Shown one piece after another: positions 1-8,247 of a stretch of DNA of 64,000 bases. A program made the position numbers and the translations under genes. The notes under the pieces were generated by a model. That model saw nothing but the letters and a program-made list of their open reading frames with translations, was not told the DNA's origin and searched no databases. Every line of letters begins with the position of its first letter. The first letter of the stretch is position 1. This DNA is from Bacteroidia bacterium (lineage in GTDB: Bacteria > Bacteroidota > Bacteroidia > Flavobacteriales > Flavobacteriaceae): the NCBI GenBank assembly GCA_030430385.1, contig JAUIFO010000005.1, forward strand, positions 124,001 to 188,000, read 5' to 3'.

Positions 1-694
1 TCATCCTGCACACAATTCCTTACCAGGAAATATCTTAGCGGAATTAGCACAAACCATTACTAATGCTGGAAATAACGACGCCATTAAAGTTATCGTTTTA
101 AAAAGTGGAGGTGATCGAACCTTTTGTGCTGGAGCGAGTTTTACTGAGCTCATAAATATCAATGATGAAGCAACAGGAAAGGTCTTCTTTTCAGGATTTG
201 CCAATGTGATTAATGCTATGAGAACTTGTCCAAAATTTATCATCGGACGCGTACAAGGAAAAACTGTAGGAGGAGGTGTTGGTTTAGCGTCTGCTACAGA
301 TTATTGCATGGCTACAAAATTTGCTTCAATTAAATTAAGTGAGTTGAACGTAGGGATTGGGCCTTTTGTTGTCGGACCAGCTGTTGAACGTAAACTGGGT
401 TTAAGTGGAATGTCACAAATTGCTATCGATGCCAATAGTTTTTATCCTGCCGATTGGGCAAAACAAAAAGGGTTGTTCACACAAGTCTATGAATCTACTG
501 AAGAGTTAGATGAAGCTGTTAAAACTTTTGCCGAAAACTTAAGTAACTATAATACTGAGGCTATGAAGGAAATGAAACAAATGTTTTGGAGAGGCACTGA
601 AGATTGGGATACATTATTAGCAGAACGTGCAGCCATTAGTGGCAGACTAGTATTGAGTGACTTTACAAAAGAAACACTTAAAAGATTTAAGTGA
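1..694 (+). CDS. Enoyl-CoA hydratase/isomerase (crotonase) family protein, 5' truncated
   Basis: The frame is open from the window edge (first whole codon at base 2) to TGA at 692-694, so the start lies outside. About 230 residues are visible. The crotonase fold shows in the oxyanion-hole segments FCAGASF and GKTVGGGVGLA. The position of the first catalytic Glu of hydratases is Gly here (GGGVGLA), while a Glu is kept at the second position (SELNVG). This pattern is commoner in isomerase-type members, so PaaG-like isomerase or PaaF-like hydratase are both possible. The PaaY-like gene 440 bases downstream argues for a phenylacetyl-CoA degradation cluster. Its TGA is preceded by G, giving GTGAT at 691-695, which matters for the inserted cassette that follows. 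Family assignment is firm; exact substrate is inferred. Confidence 0.85.
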   Translation, partial: HPAHNSLPGNILAELAQTITNAGNNDAIKVIVLKSGGDRTFCAGASFTELININDEATGKVFFSGFANVINAMRTCPKFIIGRVQGKTVGGGVGLASATDYCMATKFASIKLSELNVGIGPFVVGPAVERKLGLSGMSQIAIDANSFYPADWAKQKGLFTQVYESTEELDEAVKTFAENLSNYNTEAMKEMKQMFWRGTEDWDTLLAERAAISGRLVLSDFTKETLKRFK

Positions 695-695
695 T

Positions 696-1133
696 TAGTC
701 AGTAGAGAGTAGAAAAATTAGAGATGGAAAGTAAATATCATTTTAATTTTGAAGAGCTTAAAGTTTATCAAAAAGCTATAGAATATGGTGAATTGGTTCA
801 TAAACAGTTATATGTTTTTCCGAAAATTGAAGATTATCGTTTGTCATCTCAATTTGCGCGAGCAGCAGATTCTATTGCGTTCAATATTGCTGAAGGTTCA
901 GGAAGTTCGGATGCTAGCTTTTTAAATTATTTAAGGATTGCAAGAGATAGTTCTAGAGAATGTGTTGCGGCAGCAACTAAAGCATATTTAAGGGGTTATA
1001 TTACTTTTGAAGAAAGCGAAAAAAACCGTGCTTTATTGGTTGAAATAAATAAAATGCTTTCAGCACTAATAAAACATTTAAAGAACAAATCATAATGAAA
1101 CATTACCCTCTATTAACTAATCTCTACCAACTA
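696..1133 (+). mobile_element. Putative single-gene cassette carrying the four-helix-bundle gene
   Basis: The left end reads TAGTCAGTAGAGAGTAG (696-712). The reverse complement of the right end (1117-1133) reads TAGTTGGTAGAGATTAG, so 14 of 17 bases match. The match continues inward to the CTCTA blocks at 1108-1112 and the complementary TAGAG at 719-723, after a 2-base length difference. TGAT occurs immediately outside both ends (692-695 and 1134-1137), as expected of a 4-bp target duplication. Removing the segment plus one TGAT would join the upstream TGA stop to the next gene as a GTGA overlap with a GTG start. No transposase is encoded, so any movement would need help in trans. The repeats and flanks are seen; mobility is inferred. 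Confidence 0.5.
724..1095 (+). CDS. Four helix bundle protein (23S rRNA intervening-sequence protein family)
   Basis: A 123-residue all-helical protein with the family signatures FEELKVYQKA near the N-terminus, a central RAADSIAFNIAEGSG segment and a closing IARDSSRE/AYLRGYI region. It belongs to the TIGR02436-type family first known from intervening sequences in 23S rRNA genes. Its molecular function is not established; the same fold is used by the Avd accessory protein of diversity-generating retroelements, but no reverse transcriptase is visible here. It sits between two phenylacetate-type genes and is framed by imperfect inverted repeats (696-712 and 1117-1133), so I read it as the cargo of a small mobile cassette, not a pathway gene. 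Confidence 0.85.
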   Translation: MESKYHFNFEELKVYQKAIEYGELVHKQLYVFPKIEDYRLSSQFARAADSIAFNIAEGSGSSDASFLNYLRIARDSSRECVAAATKAYLRGYITFEESEKNRALLVEINKMLSALIKHLKNKS

Positions 1134-1729
1134 TGATATTTGAATTCAAAGGATACACGCCAGTTGTACACGAAAGCAGTTTTGTGCACCCTTTGGCAGC
1201 AGTCACAGGCAATGTAATCATTGGTAAAAATTGTTACATAGGACCAGGAGCTGCGATTCGAGGAGATTGGGGACAAATCATTTTAGAAGATGGTGTGAAT
1301 GTACAAGAAAACTGTACAGTGCACATGTTTCCTGGAAAGTCCATTGTGCTCAAAGAGAGTGCTCACGTTGGACATGGCGCTATTATTCATGGTGCTAACT
1401 TGGGAAGAAATTGTCTTATTGGGATGAACTCGGTTGTTATGGACGATGCCGAAATTGGAGATGAGTGTATCATTGGAGCAATGGCATTCGTCAAGGCTGA
1501 AACTAAAATTCCTAAACGAAGTTTGGTGGTTGGTAATCCAGCAAAAATAGTGAAAACGGTCAGTGATGAGATGATCGCATGGAAAACCAAAGGCACGCAA
1601 TTGTATCAACAATTACCTGCAGATTGTCATGAGAGTTTGAAGGAAGTGGCTCCTTTGCGAACAGTGCCAGACACTATGAAAATTCAAGAAGGTGTTTACG
1701 ATACCTTGAGGGATTTTATGAAACAATAA
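1133..1729 (+). CDS. paaY: PaaY-like hexapeptide-repeat (left-handed beta-helix) protein
   Basis: A 198-residue protein, the usual PaaY length. Residues about 10-150 are hexapeptide repeats (for example VIIGKN, CIIGAM), and histidines in HMFPGKS, HVGHGAIIHG fit the metal site of gamma-carbonic-anhydrase-type trimers. PaaY of phenylacetate clusters is a thioesterase/acyltransferase-like protein thought to remove dead-end CoA esters. Following a crotonase gene, that role fits well. The ATG at 1133 shares its A with the last base of the inserted cassette; without the cassette the start would read GTG. A general gamma-carbonic anhydrase is the main alternative. Confidence 0.8.
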   Translation: MIFEFKGYTPVVHESSFVHPLAAVTGNVIIGKNCYIGPGAAIRGDWGQIILEDGVNVQENCTVHMFPGKSIVLKESAHVGHGAIIHGANLGRNCLIGMNSVVMDDAEIGDECIIGAMAFVKAETKIPKRSLVVGNPAKIVKTVSDEMIAWKTKGTQLYQQLPADCHESLKEVAPLRTVPDTMKIQEGVYDTLRDFMKQ

Positions 1730-1734
1730 AAATT

Positions 1735-1870
1735 TGGGCGTTACCACAACACTTCGATAAACGCAGTGTTGTTGGTCGCGCTTTACACTATATCTTTTTT
1801 GCCGTTAAAGCAAAAAAGGATGCCGTTTCAATCGCTAACGCGAGAGAATCGGAAACTAACAAACGCTAAT
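1735..1870. repeat. Two-hairpin dispersed element, copy A
   Basis: This intergenic stretch begins GGGCGTTACC, contains a first hairpin (CAACACT 1747-1753 with AGTGTTG 1765-1771), then CTTTACACTATATC, a second hairpin whose arms are TTTTTTGC and GCAAAAAA, and ends AAGGATGCCGTTTCAATC followed by GCTAACGC. The same order of blocks recurs at 32320-32456. The second hairpin arms differ in loop length, so structure seems to be kept rather than sequence. I know of similar GGCGTT...CAATCCCTAACGC elements in Flavobacteriaceae intergenic DNA; function unknown. Confidence 0.55.
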
Positions 1871-1880
1871 AAATACGTTC

Positions 1881-1930
1881 TGTCATTCTGCAAGGTCACA
1901 CGGAGCGCAGTCGAAGTGTGATGCGGAATC
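1881..1930. repeat. GTCATTC/GCGCAGTCGA dispersed palindromic repeat
   Basis: The stretch contains TGTCATTCTG and then TCACAC (1896-1901) paired with GTGTGA (1916-1921) around GGAGCGCAGTCGAA, and ends near GGAATC. A related unit with the GCAGTCGA core is at 37359-37405. It lies 19 bases before the E2 start codon. Confidence 0.6.
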
Positions 1931-1948
1931 TAAATTGAAACAAAGACA

Positions 1949-3268
1949 ATGTCTAAATTTGAACTAAAAATGCCCAAAATGGGTGAAAGTATTACAGAAG
2001 GAACCATCATTAATTGGTTAATTAATGAAGGCGATGCTTTTGAGGAAGGCGATATTATATTAGAAGTTGCTACTGATAAGGTCGATAATGAAGTACCTGC
2101 GCCAGCATCTGGTGTTTTGATAGAAACCAAATACCAAGCAAAGGATGTGGTGCAAGTTGGTGAAGTTATTGCTCTTTTAGAAGTTTCTTCGACATTAAAA
2201 TCACCAAAGAAAACCGACGCTACACAAACCGATAGCGAAGCCGCTCAAAACACTAAAAAGCAGCCTAAAAAGAAGCGTTCTTTAACGTCAAGTGCAGTTG
2301 AGGTTTCTCATTCTAACGCAACGTCTTTTTCAGTTAATAATACCAACACGTTCTTTTCACCATTAATCATCTCTATTGCAAAAGAACATCATATTAGTTA
2401 TGAAGAATTAGCTCGAATTCCAGCAACAGGAAAAGAAGGACGATTACGAAAAAGTGATGTGTTTCAATACATAGAGGACGGAAGACCTTTTAAGTTCGCT
2501 CAGCCAGTAGTTCAAGATCCAACAGCGTATCGAATTCCGCAGTTAAGTTTCGATAAAGGCCAAGGCAAAATTGTTGAGATGGACAGAATGCGTCAAATGA
2601 TTGCAGATCATATGGTGTATTCTAAGCATACCTCTCCTCATGTTACCGCTTATGTGGAAGCCGATCTGACCAATATGGTGCAATGGCGACACGATAATAA
2701 AGTTGCTTTTCAAGAGAAATATGGAGAACGATTAACCTTTACGCCATTGTTTGTTGAAGCTGTAGCGAAAGCCATTAAAGATTTTCCAAATATCAATGCC
2801 TCTGTTGATGGTAAAAATATCATCGTAAAAGATCATATCAATATTGGTATGGCAACAGCCTTACCAAGTGGAAATTTAATTGTACCTGTTGTTAAAAATG
2901 CAGATCAAAAGAATTTGTTAGAGTTGGCTAAAGACGTAAATGTTTTGGCATCTAAAGCTCGAGATAATAATCTAGGTGCAGATGATATTAAAGGAAGTTC
3001 GTTTACCATTTCTAATGTTGGAACTTTTGGTAGTGTTATGGGAACACCAATTATTAATCAACCTGAAGTTGCTATTCTAGCGTTAGGAATTATTAAAAAG
3101 CGACCTGAAGTCATCACAACCGATAAAGGTGATGACATTGCGATTAGAAGTATGATGTATTTGTCACTTTCCTTTGACCATCGCGTTGTTGATGGGTTTT
3201 TAGGAGGAAGTTTTGTACGACGTGTTGCGGACTATTTTGAACAATTTGATACCAATCGAAAAATTTAA
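1949..3268 (+). CDS. 2-oxoacid dehydrogenase E2 (dihydrolipoamide acyltransferase), branched-chain type
   Basis: 439 residues. A single N-terminal lipoyl domain (about 1-76) has the lipoylated Lys44 in TDKVDNE. A peripheral-subunit-binding domain follows at about 134-172 (IPATGKEGRL). The C-terminal catalytic acyltransferase domain ends with the DHRVVDG active-site motif (His near 411, Asp near 415). E2 moves acyl groups from E1 to CoA inside the multienzyme complex. The fused E1 gene follows after 33 bases, so the two are probably co-transcribed; an E3 gene is not in the window. Branched-chain specificity is inferred from the fused Bacteroidota-type E1 next door. Lipoyl synthase is encoded at 49 kb. 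Confidence 0.92.
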   Translation: MSKFELKMPKMGESITEGTIINWLINEGDAFEEGDIILEVATDKVDNEVPAPASGVLIETKYQAKDVVQVGEVIALLEVSSTLKSPKKTDATQTDSEAAQNTKKQPKKKRSLTSSAVEVSHSNATSFSVNNTNTFFSPLIISIAKEHHISYEELARIPATGKEGRLRKSDVFQYIEDGRPFKFAQPVVQDPTAYRIPQLSFDKGQGKIVEMDRMRQMIADHMVYSKHTSPHVTAYVEADLTNMVQWRHDNKVAFQEKYGERLTFTPLFVEAVAKAIKDFPNINASVDGKNIIVKDHINIGMATALPSGNLIVPVVKNADQKNLLELAKDVNVLASKARDNNLGADDIKGSSFTISNVGTFGSVMGTPIINQPEVAILALGIIKKRPEVITTDKGDDIAIRSMMYLSLSFDHRVVDGFLGGSFVRRVADYFEQFDTNRKI

Positions 3269-3301
3269 ATCAGCTGTTTCCTAAAGAAACAGTTTTTGAC
3301 T

Positions 3302-5371
3302 ATGAATAAAAACATACTAAAAAAAGGATTTTCCAATTTATGTACTGCCAAAGCTATGGCAGAATTATACGAGGCTAATTTTAAACAGGTTTCCAAATAT
3401 GTGCATGCTACGTCTCGAGGACATGAAGCGATTCAAACAGCGCTTGGGATGCAGTTATTGCCTCAAGATTATGCATTTCCTTATTATAGAGATGATGCCA
3501 TGCTTCTATCGTTTGGATTACAACCTTATGATCTTATGCTGCAACTGCTTGCCAAAAAAGATGATCCCTTTTCAGCCGGTAGAACCTATTATTCTCATCC
3601 GAGTCTAAAAGATGATGATAAGCCTAAAATTCCGCATCAATCTTCGGCAACAGGAATGCAAGCCATTCCAGCTACTGGAGTTGCTATGGGAATGCAGTAT
3701 CTTGAAAAGCAAAAACTAACAAATCCTGTCATGTCTAATGCAGTCGAAAGCGCTCTAAAACCAATCACAGTTTGTTCACTTGGTGATGCTTCAGTAACTG
3801 AAGGTGAAATTGCAGAGGCCTTTCAAATGGCAGCTTTAAAGCAAATGCCAATCTTATATTTAGTACAAGATAACGGTTGGGATATTTCGGCAAATGAAGC
3901 TGAAACAAGAGCACAAAACGCAGCCGAATATGCAGCTGGATTTCATGGTCTTGAAGCCATTTCAATTGATGGCGCTAATTTTATTGAAAGTTATGAGGCT
4001 CTAGAAAACGTAATTGCTACCATACGCAATGAACGTCGCCCATTTCTGGTTCATGCTAAAGTACCGTTGTTAAATCATCATACTTCTGGTGTTAGAATGG
4101 AATGGTATCGCGATGACCTAGATGAAGCGCGTTCTCGTGATCCTTATCCAGTTTTGAAACAACAATTATTAGACCATGGCTTTTCTGAAAAAGAAGTAGA
4201 TCAGATTGAGCATGATGCTAAAACTAAAGTGCAATCCGATTTTGAACGTGCGTTACAAGCTGAAGATCCTAAACCTGAAGACTTGTTTACAAACGACTTT
4301 GTACCAACAACAATAACTGAAGAAAAAGGCGAACGTTCTCCTAAGGGTTCAGAAAAAGTGGTCATGGTTGATTGTGCATTATTTGCTGTTGAAGAGTTAA
4401 TGAAGCAACACAAAGAATGTTTGTTGTATGGGCAAGATGTTGGTGGCCGTTTAGGAGGTGTGTTTCGTGAAGCAGCAACCTTAGCACAAAAGTTTGGTGA
4501 TGATCGTGTATTTAACACGCCAATTCAAGAGGCTTTCATTGTTGGATCTACTGTTGGGATGAGTGCTGTTGGATTAAAACCTATTGTTGAGGTGCAATTT
4601 GCAGATTATATTTGGCCAGGATTGAATCAATTGTTCACTGAAGTTAGTCGTAGTTGTTATTTGTCTAATGGAAAGTGGCCAGTAAGTATGATCTTGAGAG
4701 TGCCTATTGGTGCTTATGGAAGTGGTGGGCCTTACCATTCATCATCAGTAGAAAGTGTTATAACGAATATTAGAGGAATTAAAATTGCCTATCCTAGCAA
4801 TGGAGCAGATTTAAAAGGCTTGATGAAAGCTGCTTACTACGATCCAAATCCTGTCGTAATCTTAGAGCATAAAGGCTTGTATTGGTCTAAAGTTAAAGGT
4901 ACCGAAGGTGCTACTTCTGTTGAACCTTCAGAAGATTATGTCTTACCACTCGGGAAAGCTTGGTTGTTGCAAGAAATTTGGAAACAAGGCCAACTTGAAA
5001 CCTTAACCATTGTTACTTATGGTATGGGTGTCCATTGGGCATACAATGCTACAGGTGCGTTAGCGATGAGAGATCAAATCGAAATCATTGATTTACGGAC
5101 TTTGTTTCCTCTTGATGTCGACACAATCATGACGTCAGTGAAGAAAACAGGTAAATGTTTGGTGGTTACAGAAGAACCTTCAAATAATAGTTTTGCTCTA
5201 GCTCTAGCAGGAAAAATCCAAGAGGAATGTTTTAAGTGTTTAGATGCGCCAGTAATGACCATTGGTAGTGAGAATATGCCTGCGATTCCTTTAAATTCAA
5301 CACTTGAGGAAACGATGATTCCTTCAACAGAAAAAGTAAAGGCTAAGATAGAAGAATTGTTAGCTTATTAG
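3302..5371 (+). CDS. 2-oxoacid dehydrogenase E1, fused alpha and beta subunits
   Basis: 689 residues, about the sum of separate E1 alpha and beta chains. Residues about 1-330 are the alpha part with a thiamine diphosphate motif region GDASVTEGEIAEAFQMA; residues about 345-689 are the beta part (YGQDVGGRLGGVFR, GAYGSGGPYHSSS and a transketolase C-terminal domain). It decarboxylates a 2-oxoacid and acylates the E2 lipoyl group. I chose ATG at 3302 over the in-frame TTG at 3296, which adds only two residues. This fusion is standard for Bacteroidota branched-chain-type complexes; substrate is inferred. Confidence 0.92.
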   Translation: MNKNILKKGFSNLCTAKAMAELYEANFKQVSKYVHATSRGHEAIQTALGMQLLPQDYAFPYYRDDAMLLSFGLQPYDLMLQLLAKKDDPFSAGRTYYSHPSLKDDDKPKIPHQSSATGMQAIPATGVAMGMQYLEKQKLTNPVMSNAVESALKPITVCSLGDASVTEGEIAEAFQMAALKQMPILYLVQDNGWDISANEAETRAQNAAEYAAGFHGLEAISIDGANFIESYEALENVIATIRNERRPFLVHAKVPLLNHHTSGVRMEWYRDDLDEARSRDPYPVLKQQLLDHGFSEKEVDQIEHDAKTKVQSDFERALQAEDPKPEDLFTNDFVPTTITEEKGERSPKGSEKVVMVDCALFAVEELMKQHKECLLYGQDVGGRLGGVFREAATLAQKFGDDRVFNTPIQEAFIVGSTVGMSAVGLKPIVEVQFADYIWPGLNQLFTEVSRSCYLSNGKWPVSMILRVPIGAYGSGGPYHSSSVESVITNIRGIKIAYPSNGADLKGLMKAAYYDPNPVVILEHKGLYWSKVKGTEGATSVEPSEDYVLPLGKAWLLQEIWKQGQLETLTIVTYGMGVHWAYNATGALAMRDQIEIIDLRTLFPLDVDTIMTSVKKTGKCLVVTEEPSNNSFALALAGKIQEECFKCLDAPVMTIGSENMPAIPLNSTLEETMIPSTEKVKAKIEELLAY

Positions 5372-5488
5372 TGTTCTAATCTTAAAGCCGGAAGCTAGAT
5401 ATTGTTATGAAGAATTAAAATACTAAACAAAAAGTATTTAGATATTCTAAATTTTGTATCTTGAACATCTAATTTATTATAACGTATT

Positions 5489-5860
5489 ATGAAAAAAGGT
5501 ATACTACTTATAGCAGCTGCTTTATTTTTGTTTTTAGGAAATTCATCTGTAGCAGCTCAGGCACAGGTTAAAAAAAATGCCCAAAGTATTGATAAGGAAA
5601 AGATTGAAGTAACTGCTCAAAAGAAAACTAAAAGCTTAATTAGAGTTTTAGGTTTGAGCGACGAACAACAGAAACAAGTTTACAGTTTATTCACTAAAAC
5701 TGAAACTAAAATGGAAGCCGCTAAGAATTCTTCTGATGGAAATGCTAAAGAAATTAGTGCGAAAGAAGCTAAGATGAAAACATTTATCAAGCAAAAAATG
5801 AAAGAAATTTTAAATGAAGAACAATATTTGAAATTTTTGGATTTATCTGAAAGTATGTAA
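5489..5860 (+). CDS. Small secreted helical protein, Spy/LTXXQ-like
   Basis: 123 residues with a clear signal peptide (MKKGILLIAAALFLFLG, cleavage probably after VAAQA). The mature part is charged and helical, with a pattern LGLSDEQQKQVYSLF ... MKEILNEEQYLKF. That two-helix pattern with EQ near the start and NEEQ at the end resembles LTXXQ/Spy-type periplasmic proteins, but similarity is weak. Two other proteins of this style are encoded at 22072-22401 and 22515-22976. Monocistronic, followed at once by a strong terminator. Function unknown. Confidence 0.75.
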   Translation: MKKGILLIAAALFLFLGNSSVAAQAQVKKNAQSIDKEKIEVTAQKKTKSLIRVLGLSDEQQKQVYSLFTKTETKMEAAKNSSDGNAKEISAKEAKMKTFIKQKMKEILNEEQYLKFLDLSESM

Positions 5861-5881
5861 AACTACAACTATTTCTATATA

Positions 5882-5910
5882 AAAAAAGCGACCTAAATGG
5901 TCGCTTTTTT
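5882..5910. terminator. Bidirectional intrinsic terminator
   Basis: Stem AAAAAAGCGACC/GGTCGCTTTTTT with loop TAAAT, having A- and T-runs on both sides. It serves the small secreted protein on + and the SulP gene on -, whose stop codon overlaps its edge. Confidence 0.9.
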
Positions 5911-7589
5911 TATATGTCATATTCTGATAATGGTTTAGTAAACCTTTCAGGATTTGCAGCTAAGTGATATCTTGGGTCATCAATATCTTCAATGATAACT
6001 TCTTTAAACTTAGGATGCGCTTTGTAAAGCAATGTTTTACAATCCTTACTTAAATGCTTTAATTTGATGTGTTTGCCTTCAGCTTCGTACTTGTTTACAA
6101 GATTAAAGATAGCTTCTAATGCAGAATGGTCACTCACTCTTGATTCAACAAAATCTATTTCAACATAGTCTGGATCATTTTTAGCATCAAACTTCGAATT
6201 AAAATTTTGAATGGAACCAAAAAATAATGGACCCCAAATTTCGTAGATTTTAGTGCCATCGTCTTTAATGCGTTTTCTTGCTCTAATCATTAAAGCGTTT
6301 TTCCATGCAAAAACCAACGCTGAAATGATAACTCCAGCAATTACTGCAACAGCCAAATCTTTCCAAACGGTTATGGCAGATACAGCTATAAGCACAATAG
6401 CATCAGACAAAGGAATCTTTCTAATGATTCTAAAACTACTCCAAGCAAATGTTCCGACAACAACCATAAACATCACACCAACTAAGGCAGCAATTGGGAT
6501 TTGCTCAATTAAAGGTGCTCCAAATAGAACAAAGCATAACAAGGCAATAGCAGCTATTGCACCAGACAATCGTCCTCGTCCACCAGAATCAACATTTATG
6601 ATAGATTGTCCAATCATAGCACATCCTCCCATACCACCAAACAGACCATTAAGGATATTGGCACCTCCTTGAGCGATACATTCACGATTTCCGTTTCCTC
6701 TAGTTTCGGTCATTTCATCAATAAGATTAAGCGTCATTAATGATTCAATTAAGCCAATAGCAGCAAGCACAAAAGCTGTTGGCAATATTGTGCTGAAGAA
6801 ATAGCCATCTAAAGTTCCAAAAAAACCAAAAATTTGATCTTGAAATGTAGGTAAGGTGCCTTCAAGACCTTTTCCGCCTCCTTCTTTAATAAACGAGCCT
6901 ACTGTGCTCATTTCAATGCCTCCAAAAATGGTAATACATGCTACTACAATGATTGCAATTAAAGCAGCTGGTACTTTTTTAGTCAGTTTAGGTAAACCAA
7001 ACATAATTGCCATAGTCAAACCAATAAAGCCCATCATTTTCCAGAACGCAGCATTTGAAAATAATGCCGAAAACCATTCTGATGTTTGCGTCCAAAAAGA
7101 GATGTCTTTTGGAACTGCATTAGGAAATAATTTTAATTGCGCTAAAAATATAACGATGGCCAATCCATTCACAAATCCCATCATGACTGGATGCGGAATG
7201 AGTCGTACAAATTTTCCAAGTTTAAATAATCCTGCAAATATTTGAATCAGCCCAACTAAAAGCAAGGTAATAAACAGCCATTGTAAGCCTAAGTTTTCTA
7301 TTGGCGTACTTAGAGCATCTCCGACGTTATTTCCTTTTTGAATTAAATGCACCATCACGACTGCCATAGCACCTGTAGCACCTGAGATCATTCCTGGGCG
7401 ACCACCAAATAAGGCAGTAACAATTCCCATCATGAAAGCACCATAAAGACCAACAAGTGGATCTACACCAGCAACAAAAGCAAAGGCAACTGCTTCTGGA
7501 ACTAATGCTAAAGCAACTGTAAGTCCAGATAGGATGTCGTTTTTAGGGTTTTGAGTAAAGTTTTTTCTAGTTGTGTGACCTAATATCAT
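5910..7589 (-). CDS. SulP family inorganic anion transporter with STAS domain
   Basis: 559 residues. The membrane domain (about 1-440) starts with the SulP signature NDILSGLTVALALVPEA and has ten or more hydrophobic segments; a cytoplasmic STAS domain covers about 460-545. Family members move sulfate, bicarbonate or other anions across the inner membrane; the substrate cannot be read here. An ATG 60 bases further upstream (7649) lies upstream of an exact -7 box at 7612-7619, so I chose the ATG at 7589. Monocistronic. Confidence 0.9.
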   Translation of the reverse strand: MILGHTTRKNFTQNPKNDILSGLTVALALVPEAVAFAFVAGVDPLVGLYGAFMMGIVTALFGGRPGMISGATGAMAVVMVHLIQKGNNVGDALSTPIENLGLQWLFITLLLVGLIQIFAGLFKLGKFVRLIPHPVMMGFVNGLAIVIFLAQLKLFPNAVPKDISFWTQTSEWFSALFSNAAFWKMMGFIGLTMAIMFGLPKLTKKVPAALIAIIVVACITIFGGIEMSTVGSFIKEGGGKGLEGTLPTFQDQIFGFFGTLDGYFFSTILPTAFVLAAIGLIESLMTLNLIDEMTETRGNGNRECIAQGGANILNGLFGGMGGCAMIGQSIINVDSGGRGRLSGAIAAIALLCFVLFGAPLIEQIPIAALVGVMFMVVVGTFAWSSFRIIRKIPLSDAIVLIAVSAITVWKDLAVAVIAGVIISALVFAWKNALMIRARKRIKDDGTKIYEIWGPLFFGSIQNFNSKFDAKNDPDYVEIDFVESRVSDHSALEAIFNLVNKYEAEGKHIKLKHLSKDCKTLLYKAHPKFKEVIIEDIDDPRYHLAANPERFTKPLSEYDI

Positions 7590-7611
7590 AATACATGTCC
7601 TTAAAAGTCGG

Positions 7612-7619
7612 CAAATATA
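7612..7619 (-). promoter_or_regulatory. -7 promoter box for the SulP gene
   Basis: Minus strand reads TATATTTG, an exact match to the Bacteroidota TAnnTTTG box, 22 bases before the ATG at 7589. I see no clear -33 TTTG at the expected distance. Confidence 0.55.
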
Positions 7620-7646
7620 GGCTTTTATTGGTGAAGCATAAAAAAA

Positions 7647-7678
7647 CAAAAAGCACCAATATTAATATTGATGCTTTG
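7647..7678 (-). terminator. Intrinsic terminator of the DUF4136 lipoprotein gene
   Basis: Interrupted stem AAAGCA-C-CAATAT / ATATTG-A-TGCTTT; on the minus strand it is followed by a T-rich run. It ends the 7698-8231 gene. Confidence 0.75.
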
Positions 7679-7697
7679 TTTAACAATGTTGTTCGAA

Positions 7698-8231
7698 TTA
7701 CTTTGTTGTTTCTGGAGGATACTTTTCCATGATTTTAGAAACAAACTCTTTGATACGTTCTTCTTTTTTGTCAAGTCTTTGAGAGATAACACCTTGTCCC
7801 ATACCTTGCCAAATAAGTTCTTTGTTCTTCATATCGATAAGGTCTATAAAAAGGGTGCCTTCAGATTGTGTAGATACAACAGGTTGGTTGTTCCAACCCC
7901 ATCCCCAACCAGGACCAAAGCCAGCCCATCCCCAAGTGTTGTTGTAGATATCAACACGTTGTTGTGACTTTGTAAAAATACTAACCAGCATATCAGGGTT
8001 TTCAGATTTAGTGTAACCTCTAGATAATAATTCTGTTTCAATAGCTCTTAAGATTCTTCGTTTATCCAAATCACTTATTTCAGCTTTATCAATTCCAGAT
8101 TTAAAAAAGGCAAAGGTCTTGTAAGATTCAAAGGAAGTGTCTTTGTTGTAGTCTGTAGCAACTTTAACAGAACTACATGAAGTAATACCTAATAGAAGTA
8201 ATAATATTAAGCTAATTTTTAATGGTTTCAT
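7698..8231 (-). CDS. DUF4136 domain lipoprotein
   Basis: 177 residues. The N-terminus MKPLKISLILLLLLGITSC is a lipoprotein signal with lipobox Cys. The rest fits DUF4136: TDYNKDTSFESYKTFAF early on and LIWQGMGQGV near the end, with a Gly/Trp-rich segment WGWAGFGPGWGWGWNNQP in the middle. Expected at the inner face of the outer membrane; function unknown. Upstream in-frame ATGs (to 8282) would run into the urocanase gene and add no lipoprotein signal, so the ATG at 8231 is chosen. It lies 16 bases after urocanase and may be co-transcribed with it. Confidence 0.87.
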   Translation of the reverse strand: MKPLKISLILLLLLGITSCSSVKVATDYNKDTSFESYKTFAFFKSGIDKAEISDLDKRRILRAIETELLSRGYTKSENPDMLVSIFTKSQQRVDIYNNTWGWAGFGPGWGWGWNNQPVVSTQSEGTLFIDLIDMKNKELIWQGMGQGVISQRLDKKEERIKEFVSKIMEKYPPETTK

Positions 8232-8247
8232 AGCAACTGTTTTAAAT

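Noticed and set aside
724..1095. Interpretation of the four-helix-bundle gene as part of a 23S rRNA intervening sequence or of a diversity-generating retroelement
   Set aside because: No rRNA sequence surrounds it and no reverse transcriptase or template repeat is visible.
1283..1612. Long open frame on the minus strand within paaY
   Set aside because: Shadow of the real gene; composition is unlike a protein and paaY is clearly coding on plus.
7590..7649. Upstream in-frame ATG extension of the SulP gene
   Set aside because: It would start upstream of the exact -7 box at 7612-7619 and inside the neighbouring terminator; the added residues do not fit the family.
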